Shown here one piece after another: positions 1-10,162 of a stretch of 64,000 nt of DNA. This DNA is from Mytilus edulis (taxonomy: Eukaryota; Mollusca; Bivalvia; Mytilida; Mytilidae): positions 32,706,193-32,770,192 of the forward strand of contig NC_092354.1 in the NCBI RefSeq assembly GCF_963676685.1. Direction: 5' to 3'. The notes below the pieces were generated by a model, which was given only the letters and a program-made list of their open reading frames with translations, was not told the DNA's origin and did not search any database. The position numbers were made by a program, and so were the translations under genes. Every line of letters starts with the position of its first letter. Within the stretch, counting starts at the first letter, position 1.

Positions 1-329
1 GTATCCTCCTTTCCTCATTTTAAAATGCCATGAACAATAATTCCCCCTGAAAACATTAACATATAACTATAGATATCTCTGATATATCTAACTAGGTGAA
101 GGCACATTTATGTTTTTGAGGGAAAAACTAGATTAGTAAATTCCTTTATGTCTACAAGTTGAACAACAAAAGATACGTGGTGAATATTATACGAACCTTT
201 TTTTTTTCGCGAAAAGTCAAATTCAAAATAAAAACCAATTGTTCAATGATCAAAGTCATAAAAGAGAGAAAAAATCAGACCAAATTGAAAATTCTATCAG
301 AAAGTTTGAAGGTTTTACTTTTCAAAACA

Positions 330-575
330 AGTCAAGAAATTTAACGTTACTAGTTTTATTGCACCAGATACGCATTGCAACAATTATTGTCTCTTCATCA
401 ATGCTCGAGGACAAAATATTTGCAAGTCTACAATCTATAGCAAACTTTAAAGAGCTGAAAAAAGCAGAAATTACTCTAAGTAAAGTCAGACTTGGAAAGA
501 GAATAAGAGATATGCACGAGAGAGGTGCATGCTTTAGTTTAAAATGTTTCGAAGTTTTAAAACAGCAAATTTAAA
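330..575 (+). repeat. dispersed mytilid repeat (cagrtgcgcat/tgctcg family)
   Basis: The stretch contains a diverged form of a segment I recognise from memory as common in Mytilus DNA: a ttttattgcaccagatacgc block, then gtctcttcatcaatgctcg, an aaaatatttg block and a downstream gagagaggtgcatgct block. A 111-codon frame across it is a by-product of the repeat and not a gene. The family name is unknown to me, and a repeat-library search would settle it. Confidence 0.6.
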
Positions 576-2315
576 TAGAACAATAACCGTATTTCACGTC
601 AGATTGTTCGTTGATGATTAAAAAACTTGGTGCAGCTTTACCTAAACCATTTGGAAAGTAAAGTAAAATAAAATTGTTCTAGATTAATAAGGGGAATAAA
701 TGTTTTCATTACCTGGCCTCCGTTCTTGATATGGTCGTGATGATAATTTCTATGGATCTGAAAAAAGTACAAACACAACGGAGGTTTTGAGTTTTTTGGA
801 TTGACTTATCTTGTTCGGTGAAACCTTTAAAATCAAGATACAAAACATGCATTACTTTTTTTTGGTTTACCGTTAAGAAATTTCTGAGTCACAAAAGATC
901 CATGTATCTTAACAACAATCATTGACAATTGCATCTTCCTTTCTTCGTTTCAATTAATTTTTTTATTAACATCAAGTCCAGCTGACAAAATTTAGATGTG
1001 ATCAAACTATATCAGTAATATATGTTGTATTTGTTGTTAAGTACAGGCACATTTATATTTTTCAAGGTGAAACGAGTTTTTGCAGACCCCTACCACCTCT
1101 CCCTTTTATTTCGACACGTAGAACAACAAAGGATACATACTAATATTAACAATATGAATCAGTTGAAAAACGACCGTTACATTGCATTCATTCGTTTTGT
1201 CAAATCATTGACAAAAGAGAAATGCCTATATATGTAGGACAGATCTGCCATCATCAGGGGTCCAAATGTCAATTTCGTGTTTAAGTATTTAACTTTGATC
1301 CAATCAGCATGTCTCCCACACTTTTGTGTTTGCTATTTGAATACTTTTACACATTCTTCGTCAAACTGAAATAAATGTCATGATACGTTTTTTTTTTTTT
1401 AAATTTTACGAATAAATGGGTTATATACAGTTATTATAACTAACCATGTAACGGAATATTTGATTTGCTGTAATAATTCAGTACGGTGAATTGATAAAGC
1501 ATCAGCAATACCATCATCTACTTCGAATTTATCATAACCCCTATTTAATTATTTCACTTTGAAATTAGTTAGATTGTTTATTTATTTGTTGTGGTCACTT
1601 GTGTTTCACCTTAATACTTTCCCGGAATACATGCTGTGAGTGACAGCTATTTCGAGGCAGACAGAGAAAAAAAATGTTTCTTTCAAGGTTAAGAATGCCA
1701 TGAGTTGTAAATCTTTAACCTTTAATAACATCAACATCTAAGAACGAGTTTTTCTTCGTTTGAGATTTCAAAGGTGGACTTCAATAAGGGTTATAATTAT
1801 TTGCTAGACGAAAATATTCATCAGATGTTCGATCATATGTTATGAATTCTTCGTCCCTATTTCTGACATGGTAGACTTGTTTGTCTTTATGTTGAAATCC
1901 AGAATATGTTTGATTCAATATTTCAAACAGAAGTATGTCACATATTTCCGGTGAAGGAACTGCACCAATTGCCGTACCAATAATTTGTTTATATATTTCC
2001 CCATCAAATTCAAATACATTCGTTTCTAAAATGTGACAACGTCTGACAAAATGGGCCCAGATGCGGTAAAACGTAATTTTGGCTATGACGTTGCAAAGTT
2101 AACGTCGACAAGCACCTGCAAATTATTTTTTTGCTGACTAAACCCCAATGTAGCTTTACTAATTATATCATGATAGATGCTTACCACGTGTGCGTTTTAT
2201 AGTTATTATCTATTTAAATTAAAGTCCACAATATCTATTTTTAACATGATTCCGTAGTTTAGCCTTATCCCGTAAGTTCATTACTTCCCTTTCCGAAATC
2301 GAAAGTGGAAGTGAA
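576..2315. other. non-coding AT-rich stretch
   Basis: No coding signal is visible here. Positions 1045-1150 resemble 102-200 (shared gcacatttat, gaacaacaaa and ggatacat-type blocks), so there is an old local duplication about 940 bases apart. The bases just before 2316 may hold the 5' region of the DUF7869-type gene, but no promoter motif is convincing. Confidence 0.4.
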
Positions 2316-5269
2316 ATGTCATCGTCTAGCTCAAGTATTCCATCAGAAATAACAGACAAACAGGACGAGGAGTTTATTGAAGAGCTACATATTGTCGACG
2401 AATTATATTTTACCCAAGTTGAAAGTTCCCAAAGTGAAAATCTAAGCGATGATGATGGAGCTCTTGTTAAGGTTCATCATAACAAATGGACAAATATGGC
2501 CGTATTTTCACCTCATTAACTACTCTGTGTACAGACTTACCCGTGCAGTTTGGAAAGTTTTAAGGCCTGGCATCCACTAGATATATAAAAGTAAAATTTT
2601 TTTTGCATATCAGAAAGATAAAATATTTTTTTGGATTATGATGGGCATTTTTTTCGTTCCTGCAGAAGGTTTTAAAAATTACCTTAGTTGGGATACAACT
2701 TTGAGATGCTCCCTCTCAGGTAACAACTGGATTGTATTGTATTGATTGTCCTTGATTGGCATGGACAATATATATCTACACATCTATAGATGAGTTAAAG
2801 GTAGTAACTGAGTGGACAGTATCAAATGCAATTCAGGTGTTTGTTTATTTTTGACAAACTCTTGGGACTATGCACAACAGGTCCATTTCCCCCACCATGC
2901 TCAGCAGGTTGGACCAATTTACTTCAAGACTCCTAGAAAGTGTAATGTGTTTGGGATGTGCTCTGAAGGATCAGGTATGAAAAATAAATAATCACACTGC
3001 CACATTATGTACAAAGAGAATTTTTCTGATATAAGAAAAGAAATGTAATTACACAGCCTTCAACAATGATAAGAAAAACTAAATACTGTACAGTTGGCTA
3101 TTAAAGGCCTGACATAAAAGATATGAAACATTAAAATTGGCACTTAATAGCTGCCTATTTATTATAAAACCATTTATAAAAAAAGACAGATTTCTCACAG
3201 ACAAGTATTTCTTCAAAATATCAGTTTTCTGCATCATCTTTATTAATAACATGTAAATTTAATTAGTAACAGTTGAGACTAATAGCACCAATCTGAAAAT
3301 ATCAGGTTTATGTTATACATATACTGAATTATGCATAATATTCATGAGATAGCTTTGCATCCAGCTCACAAAAATGTTATCTTTGTTTATTTCGACCTAT
3401 ATTTGCTTTATAACTCCTTCCAAATGTAAACATCATGTTATACACACCATTTGATATACCATTGAAATCAATGTAAATTTGTTCACTTAAGTCAATAATT
3501 TATCAACAGTTTGTGTACAGAAATTGACATTACATATCACTTATGTTATCAGGTAAACAGACATTTTATTTGGTCGATAAAGAAGAGAATCCAGGGAAAG
3601 GTGCTAACAGTGTTGTAAGCATGATGCACCACTACCTAATGTACTATGGACATGGAGAGACTAATGGAAAGTTCCACTTTGATAACTTGACAGAATAAAA
3701 ACAATGTTGTACTGTGGTATGCCCTGTGGAGAGTTCTAACAGGTACATGTTTCTAAATCATGTTTTAACACTTATATAATAGAACTTCTGTGTAAAAACA
3801 ACACAATTTAAATATCAATACATGTATGCAATAGCAAACTAATCAATATTAAAAGCAACAGTTCTGTTTCTCACCATAGAAAAGTTATTTATCAAAAAGT
3901 TTGAACCTTATTACCTAAAACAGGGTGTTTCAACATATCATGGTTTAACAATGTTGATTTACATTTCCTTTGTAGGATTACACAAGTCCATATAGTATTC
4001 TATGATGATTGTTGGTCACACTAAGTTTGAACCCGACTGGCGCTTTGGAGTATGGAAGGTAAAATGGCGCAACTCCGTAGCTGAAACCATGGCAGATGTG
4101 AGTGAGATACTATACTGTTAGGAATTTTTTTTTAATCGGGTACTGGTAAATTAGGTTTTAATAAGCAAACCTCATGTACATAATAAGAAGACATTGCAAT
4201 ATTTTTTTCTGAATTCAGAATTAGAAGATAATATTGATTGAATCATTGTTGTTTGCTTCATGTCCAGTGGCAACTATTTCATGCGTGTTAAGAACGATCA
4301 AATGTAACAGATTTAGGATAAGAATGTTTGTTTTCTATTATCATTAAAACATTTTATTCTAAACTTTGATCGGTTTACCTACTCTTTACCACTGTGACAG
4401 TGATGTACCAAACGAATATAACCATATTCTTGTCAAAGATTATACATGTATGCATGTCAATTTATTTTGCTTATTCATTGCCGAAAAATAAGTCACGTCA
4501 TACTTTTTGTTTTTTCTTGTCTCTTCTGAATACTGCAAGTTCAGAAATTATTGCCTGCATTAAATTTTACTATTGCTTTTTTTTAACAGGAATGCAATTT
4601 TAATTATTGCAATATTGAGAAAAATCCTGTTTAATTCAGCTAAAAGTATTCAAAATCTGAGTTAAAAATATTGTGATTATAACCCTCTTTCATTTTACGC
4701 AATAATAAAAACAGTGCAATAATTTCTGAATTTAATGTACATTTAAATCAAACTACATTGTACATATACATTATGAAAATCGATAATGTTGTATATATCT
4801 TGCAGATTGCAGAAAGTGTGAAAAAAAATCTAGCAGAAATGGTCATAACATATCCCAGTTAGTGAAATATATAGAGAAACCAGTGATATTTTTTGATTGG
4901 AAGAAATACCTTCAGCAGTATTTTAAAACACTGAAGCATATCAGCACGTATCACCACTTTACGGTTGATTCAACCAAACCTGGATATGTTGTTTGTAAAG
5001 TGTCCTGTGACTTTGTACCTATAACAGTCAATTTATTAAAAAAGAACACTATTATATCAACAGATACTATACCAAACACTTTGACACCATTAGATGCAGC
5101 CAGACAGTGGTATTTGTATGAACAAATCAGGGAATTTTGCTATAACGACGCTAATAACGATGTCAGTTGTCCAAAGCCAACAATTGCTAAAATTGAGGTT
5201 GACTTGACCAGTGATGTGGATACCAGAAAACACAAATGTCCATCAAGAAATCAGAATCTACTGAATTAA
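2316..5269 (+). pseudogene. DUF7869-type multi-exon gene, broken
   Basis: Five exons are readable. Exon 1 is about 2316-2519 (Ser-rich acidic start, MSSSSSSIPSEITDKQ). The others are about 2837-2974 (WDYAQQVHFPHHAQQVGPIY), 3553-3742 (GKGANSVV, HHYLMYYGHGE, then QNKNNVVLWYALWRVL), 3976-4097 (MMIVGHTKFEPDWRFG) and 4806-5269. Splice sites are good: cag|gtatga, tatcag|gt, acag|gtacat, tgtag|ga, gat|gtgagt and ttgcag|att, and exon phases agree for exons 2-5. The HxDN...QNKNN...GHTKFxPD pattern is that of proteins labelled DUF7869 in molluscs and cnidarians, a multi-copy and probably transposon-related family (name from memory). It is broken three times: a frame change at 3690-3696 inside the DN...QNKNN motif, an in-frame TAG at 3993-3995, and a frame change at the A8 run near 4822. 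The link from exon 1 to exon 2 is not proven. Confidence 0.7.
3053..3200 (+). repeat. partial mytilid repeat, gatgtggtatgattgcc family (middle part)
   Basis: It contains the cagccttcaacaatgataag, actgtacagttggctat and aaaggcctgacat blocks of the family whose longer copies lie at 5348-5655 and 54066-54355. It sits in an intron of the DUF7869-type gene. Confidence 0.55.
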
Positions 5270-5347
5270 ATTACCCTCAAATATATTTTTGTGTTCTTTA
5301 CTAATTTAATAACAATATCAAACATAAGGTTATTGTCAACAATATAA

Positions 5348-5655
5348 AGATAGAGATGTGGTTTGATTTCCAATGAGACAACTATCCATCAAAGTTCAAA
5401 TGATGTGAATTTAAGCAATTTTAAATTATGTTGATTTAAGCATAGGCAACTGTACAGTCTTCAACAATAACAAAAAACCCATACTGTATAGTTGGCTGTA
5501 AGGATCTGATATGAAAAAAATGAATCAATTCAGAAAATTAAAAGACCTAACTTAAAGCAAAACAATTTACAAAAACAAAAATGACATACATGTACCAACA
5601 ACAACCACATCACTACTAGCTCCAGCCTTGGGAAGGCAAAACACAACCTGTTGAT
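5348..5655 (+). repeat. long copy of the gatgtggtatgattgcc mytilid repeat
   Basis: The copy starts gagatgtggtttgatttcc, continues with aatgagacaactatccatc, the gtcttcaacaataac block and the tatagttggctgtaaggat block, and ends near a ccttgggaaggcaaaacac block. I recognise the order from memory as a very abundant mussel repeat. It matches 54066-54355 (inverted) block by block. The class (SINE, MITE or Helitron-related) is not clear from the sequence. Confidence 0.75.
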
Positions 5656-6189
5656 TTGTTATAAGGTATCACAGGAGACAGCACAATGCCACTAGAAACA
5701 ACACACAAAACGATATGTAAAGTATGAAATAAAAGGTAAAAAACTGAAAAATAAAAATCTCGATTTTTGTTTCCATGGAAACTATATATTTACCATGCAT
5801 TTTCAGCAAGTTAATATTTATGTTAACAAGACAGCTATTTAGATTTTGAATGTTGATAGAAAATACAATTTTGAAGTTTAACTCCTTTAATAGTAATCCA
5901 TTTAAAATGCCAAAGAAAATAACTAATAAGAATTTTGTCTGAATTTCAATTTTTGTTTTTAATTCTATGCACCCAAATACATCCACAATTAGAATGTGCC
6001 GTAAATTTGAAACCAGTTGAGATATCATCATAAAATTTTGTATTCATGGTAAGCACATTAGTAGCAATAAAAAAATGCAAAAAAATGAAAATATGTATAC
6101 AGCTCATCTGGACCCATTTTCTCAGTCAGTCACATATGTGTTTCAACACCGGTGTACTACTGTTGCCTTTATTATTCAACAGATGTATG
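5656..6189. other. non-coding stretch
   Basis: No gene is supported. A 120-codon hydrophobic frame on the - strand (5669-6031) is low-complexity AT-rich sequence without a recognisable domain. Confidence 0.4.
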
Positions 6190-6480
6190 AATACATGTCC
6201 GGCGGAAAATTAACTTCGAAGTTTGTCAAAATTTTCATAGGCTCGTTTCACGACACTTAATAGAGCAGCTTGAGAAAGTTTAGTCAACATCTGTTTTATA
6301 TCATACGAAACCAAAAAAGCTATTTGACATAGGATTTAATTTCTCAATTATATTAATGAAAGATGCTGTATCTTTTATATATAAAGACTGATTTTGAACT
6401 ATAGGTACAAGAACATAATCTACATAATGGCCGATAAGTTCATTTACGGATCTGTGATATAATTGGTCTGCCAAGTAGAA
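6190..6480 (-). pseudogene. reverse-transcriptase fragment, decayed
   Basis: Read on the - strand this gives RPIIS, then in a shifted frame NELIGHYVDYVLVP and LYIKDTASFINIIEKLN, then in another frame a piece like YDIKQMLTKLSQAALLSVVK. The series RPI(I/V)S...FxDxxLxP...YIKDTxxFxxxIE is the N-terminal part of reverse transcriptases of the LINE/Penelope-like kind found in bivalves. At least two frame changes and stops make it dead. The catalytic YxDD part is not present here. Confidence 0.5.
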
Positions 6481-7754
6481 ATACATTTAGTTCATTTGAT
6501 CCATCATGTTGAATTTGTTTGAACTTCTCCGTTTCAAGACGGTGAATGTTTGTGCTATTCTTTCGCTCTTTCTATCTTAGTAAGAGTGATTTTCACATAT
6601 TTTTGTTCTATTGGTAGAAAAGATAATTCAAGCTTTGTGAAATTGATATAATTTTCCAACGTATGGCACGTAGAAGCAGGTTTATATCATGTATTGCTAT
6701 GAAGTGGATGAAGGTCAGTTTTTTTCTTGACTGAACATATATCGACATCGTAGTTTTCTAGCAAATTCATTTTAGTCTTTCAGTATAGACATTTTCACAT
6801 TTTTTATTGATGGCGTTGGTATAAATTTCAAGCTGTTTGCCAACATGATATATTCCTGATGAGATTTATATTATATGATTATTTAATAATCTGTTAATGA
6901 TTTCAGATTCATACCAAGAATAGAGTACAATACGTTTTATAGCTATAAATTTTGAACGAACTGAGTTAAGTGTAATTTACACATCATCAGATATTGAATT
7001 TGAGATTTTATATAAAAAGAATATAATACATTTTGCATTCTATCTCCAAATAATATTCAATATGCATCTTGTATTTGAAAACCAACGACTAACACTTAAT
7101 ATGGGGACGGAGTCCCCAATAACAGTAGAAAATTCAATAAAAAAAAAAATACGGGAAAATTTCCCGAATTTTTCATTGTACTAATGAACTCAAAATCGTT
7201 AACTTTTTTTTATGTCATGTTTTGAAATCCCGGACCGGCGCAGAAGTAGTTACCGGTAGTGAAGCATCGGCGCAGATCGACTTTTTAAAATCTATTCCGG
7301 TTCTGCTGACGAACAATCTTAAAAAATAAATATGAATACCAAAAAGAGTACGGACTACAACACAATAACATTACCATGCATATGCTTTTCGTGTCCCTTT
7401 TTACGATTAACGTTCGACTAGTTTAGTGTCAATTTGTTATTCGTTTGATATTTAACAAAAATAGAACAAAGATTAAAATTATATCAAGTAATTCAACATT
7501 TATTCATTTGTCATCGCTAGTTTTTATCACTTGTCGGTATTGATACACATCAGCTTCTTAACAACTGGAAAGATGGCCGGTGGCTTCATAGCAACACGCT
7601 TCTTGTTTACATTAAAATATCAAGTTTTAGTCCTTTTTTACCTTTTATAATGTATATTTTTTTTACATATCAATTCTACAAGTACATTACCGCATAGTAA
7701 CTGCCATTAAATTCATAGGATTGCCATATATAATGTCTCCTTGTCACAAAAAAA
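6481..7754. other. non-coding stretch with short palindromes
   Basis: No coding signal is seen. Two perfect short palindromes stand out: GGGGAC/GTCCCC at 7103-7117 with a 3-base loop, and CGGGAAA/TTTCCCG at 7152-7166 with a 1-base centre. A small GC-richer patch at 7228-7300 holds two cggcgcag copies. The left end of the Helitron should lie in or near this stretch, but no TC terminus can be proven. Confidence 0.4.
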
Positions 7755-7780
7755 TCGTCTGCACGTTCGTTAGCAGACGA
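7755..7780. repeat. perfect 8-bp-arm hairpin upstream of the Helitron ORF
   Basis: TCGTCTGC (7755-7762) and GCAGACGA (7773-7780) are perfect inverted arms around a 10-base loop. It lies about 145 bases before the ATG of the Helitron polyprotein, so it may be part of the element's 5' control region. Its role is unknown. Confidence 0.6.
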
Positions 7781-7829
7781 CTATTGGCTCGCTGACAACC
7801 CTTGAATTTTCAAGACCATCAAAACCCGT

Positions 7830-7837
7830 TATATATA
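7830..7837 (+). promoter_or_regulatory. possible TATA box of the Helitron gene
   Basis: TATATATA follows an aaaacccg stretch and lies 89 bases before the first ATG of the OTU frame at 7926. Spacing and context fit a core promoter, but AT-rich sequence makes such strings common. Confidence 0.25.
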
Positions 7838-7925
7838 TTTGCCAAAGAACTACTTGTAAGTGTGAATTGAATTGAAAGTTGCCATCTTAATTATATACTA
7901 TTTTAAGAAGGAAAACAGAGATAAA

Positions 7926-9056
7926 ATGCAGAACATTAAAAGTTATAGTGGCAGTGACCATTCATATGCTCGTTATGCATTGCCATTGGTCAATGGCCAT
8001 TCTTTTGATAATATGCAGAACAGAACCAGTGACCATTCATATGCTAATATGAATGATACACCGGTCAATGGTCATTCTTTTGACAAACATTCAAATCATC
8101 ATTATAATTGCAAAACTGATGATTTTTCATATTTAGTTCCCAATTTAACTTTTGCTGATGTTGTTAAATTTGTTCCCAAGAAAACCGGAGACAAGAATGA
8201 AATTATGCCAGTCTTCAATGTTACTCCAAGTTCTACACAGGTTTATGCTTCAAGTTCTCCACTAAATAGTGAGCAAACATATGCAAATGTAGTCAAGTCC
8301 CAAAATACAAAAACTAAAGCCATTTATTCTAAATTAGATACTGTTATTAAATCTGAAGCTGAGGAATGTATTCCAGAATCACACAACAAAAAAGACACAC
8401 AGCATTTAGTACAGAAACAATCTTTTTTAAATGTGCCCCACAATGGAGTGATTGCTATAGAAAACGATAACTTTTTCATATATGATGTTCCTGGAGATGG
8501 AAATTGCTTTTTCTCATCACTTAGTTTAGCTATAAATGGGGATTTCTCCCAGACACATGTCTATCGCTCATTATCATGCTCAGAAATTTACAACAATTTT
8601 TATATATATGAGGATATTCTAAAACTATCCCATTATAACAATATCACAAGGGATATTTATTTACAAACAATGGTCAATGGAAGAGGATGGGCAACCTCTT
8701 GTGAGATATCAATGGCATCAAAAATTACTCAAAGCAATATAAATATCTGGATACAAGGAACAAACTTGGCAAACAAAACAGTTTTTACCAAAGAGCAATA
8801 CATCCACTCACCTCAGAGTAGAACAATAAATATTTTACTTAGCCATAACCATTTTCAACTGTTGAGAAAAATTCCACAACAACCAATTATTTTACTGTCA
8901 CAATTAAATGAAAATAAATATGCAATATCAAATAAAAATGGTAACGCCAGTATTAAGAGAAAATTTAATTTTAAACATTTAACCGTTCCTGAAAAAAAAA
9001 CAAAAAATTGTTTACCTTCCAAATGTTACATGTATGTCAGAAAATCATATTTCTGA
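7926..9056 (+). CDS. Helitron polyprotein part 1: OTU-family cysteine protease
   Basis: An open frame of 376 codons runs from ATG 7926; it also stays open upstream to a TTG at 7872, which I did not choose as start. The N-terminus has two imperfect copies of a SDHSYA...VNGHSFD motif (about residues 10-55). The OTU core begins at VPGDGNCFFSSL with catalytic Asp191 and Cys194 and ends with SHNHFQLL, His309 being the likely third member. OTU domains cleave ubiquitin or ubiquitin-like chains and are known in some Helitron families; here it may process the polyprotein or act on host ubiquitin (inference). The frame leaves the conserved track at an A9 run (8992-9000), after which the last ~20 residues are probably out of frame. 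All OTU catalytic residues are intact. Confidence 0.85.
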   Translation: MQNIKSYSGSDHSYARYALPLVNGHSFDNMQNRTSDHSYANMNDTPVNGHSFDKHSNHHYNCKTDDFSYLVPNLTFADVVKFVPKKTGDKNEIMPVFNVTPSSTQVYASSSPLNSEQTYANVVKSQNTKTKAIYSKLDTVIKSEAEECIPESHNKKDTQHLVQKQSFLNVPHNGVIAIENDNFFIYDVPGDGNCFFSSLSLAINGDFSQTHVYRSLSCSEIYNNFYIYEDILKLSHYNNITRDIYLQTMVNGRGWATSCEISMASKITQSNINIWIQGTNLANKTVFTKEQYIHSPQSRTINILLSHNHFQLLRKIPQQPIILLSQLNENKYAISNKNGNASIKRKFNFKHLTVPEKKTKNCLPSKCYMYVRKSYF

Positions 9057-9723
9057 AAAATTTAAAAACATGCCAATTATAAAGTCAATTGATAGTAAGT
9101 CACTTAAAAAAATCAATCGAGATCAAGAACTGCAGGTTGAATGTATAGAGCAAGGTATAAAATATGAGCTTCCAAATATAAATGAGTCTGCAAAAGAATA
9201 CCAAAAAAGATGCTTGAGAATAAAGAGAAGAATTAAGATCATGAAAAATAAAAAAACAGCACAAATATCACATACATCTGTCAACAATGAACATTTCAAT
9301 ACTGGAGATTCTCTAAATTATAGCCAAAACAGTGTGTCAACAAATACAATTGCTGACAATCAGGTACTTGAAACTCATAATAAAACAAATATGACTAACA
9401 ATCAAACAGAAAAAGATTTAGACCTGCAAACTAAATGCAGAAAACTGGGTTTAACATATGACCCACCTGTTGAAAATGAAACTCCAGATGAATATAAAAA
9501 AAGATGCTTGAAAAATTATAATAAAATTAAATACAAACTAAATAAACTAAATATAAATTTTGAGACAATACCAGATCCACCCCCATTTGCTGATGATGAG
9601 CATTTTAACAAGGCAGTTAACTGCATTCGTTCTTTTGAACTACAAGAAATGTCTTACACAATTGATGTTTGTTCAGTTTGTTTTGAAAGAAAGATTAATT
9701 TGAAAAAAAAACAGTGTATGTGA
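9001..9723 (+). CDS. Helitron polyprotein part 2: duplicated basic motif and start of zinc ribbon
   Basis: The frame is open from just after the A9 run at 8992-9000; the first ATG is 9034 (229 codons from there). Two copies of one motif are visible, numbered from that ATG: residues 30-68 (CIEQGIKYELPNINESAKEY, KRCLRIKRRIK) and 128-168 (CRKLGLTYDPPVENETPDEY, KRCLKNYNKIK). The pattern is C-x3-G-x2-Y-x2-P-x2-NE-x3-EY-x-KRCL followed by basic residues, which suggests a small DNA-binding or structural repeat; I do not know a name for it. Near the end CSVC (residues 213-216) starts a CxxC pair whose partner CERC lies after the A9 run at 9703-9711, in the next frame. The two halves together look like a zinc ribbon. 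Confidence 0.7.
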   Translation, partial: QKIVYLPNVTCMSENHISEKFKNMPIIKSIDSKSLKKINRDQELQVECIEQGIKYELPNINESAKEYQKRCLRIKRRIKIMKNKKTAQISHTSVNNEHFNTGDSLNYSQNSVSTNTIADNQVLETHNKTNMTNNQTEKDLDLQTKCRKLGLTYDPPVENETPDEYKKRCLKNYNKIKYKLNKLNINFETIPDPPPFADDEHFNKAVNCIRSFELQEMSYTIDVCSVCFERKINLKKKQCM

Positions 9724-10162
9724 AAGGTGTTTTAAAGATAAAGTTGTAATTAAGATGTTTTCTACTGAAAATAATATGAATCCTGGAGAAGTACCCCTAG
9801 AACTAGCAAATTTATCTGTTGTTGAAGAGCAATTAATTTCCCGAATTTCACCTTGCATAAATATCCACATGTTAAAACATGGGGGTATTGCTGCAAATGG
9901 CCACTGTGTGGCGTTTCCACAAGAGGTAAATGAACCTGGCAAAATTTTACCTAAACTTCCTTCAGAAGTTAATATAATAAGAGTTAGGAAAATAGGAAAA
10001 AACGATACATCAAAAGAATTCAATGTCAGGCGGCAAAAAGTACAAATAGCCCTTATATGGTTAAAAAAAAATAATCCGGCTTATTCTGACATAGAAATAA
10101 GTGAAGAACGCTTAAATTTATTACCAGAGGATGGGCAAATACAAAACATTCATACATTATAG
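9712..10162 (+). CDS. Helitron polyprotein part 3: zinc-ribbon end and DUF6570-like region
   Basis: Directly after the A9 run the frame reads VCERCFKDKVVIKMFSTENN, then MNPGEVPLELANLSVVEEQL and ISRISPCINIHMLKHGG. The set N-x-MxPG-x-VPxxLxxLsxxEexLIsRIxPCIxI is the usual region between zinc ribbon and Rep in animal Helitrons (DUF6570-like, name from memory). The first ATG is 9755. The frame ends at TAG 10160-10162, but the same frame is open again immediately afterwards and continues the conserved protein, so the TAG looks like a point mutation. Confidence 0.75.

Noticed and set aside
239..574. 111-codon ORF
   Set aside because: Coincides with a dispersed mytilid repeat.
5669..6031. 120-codon hydrophobic - strand ORF
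   Set aside because: AT-rich low-complexity composition accounts for the Ile/Leu/Phe content; no start context, domain or exon signals.
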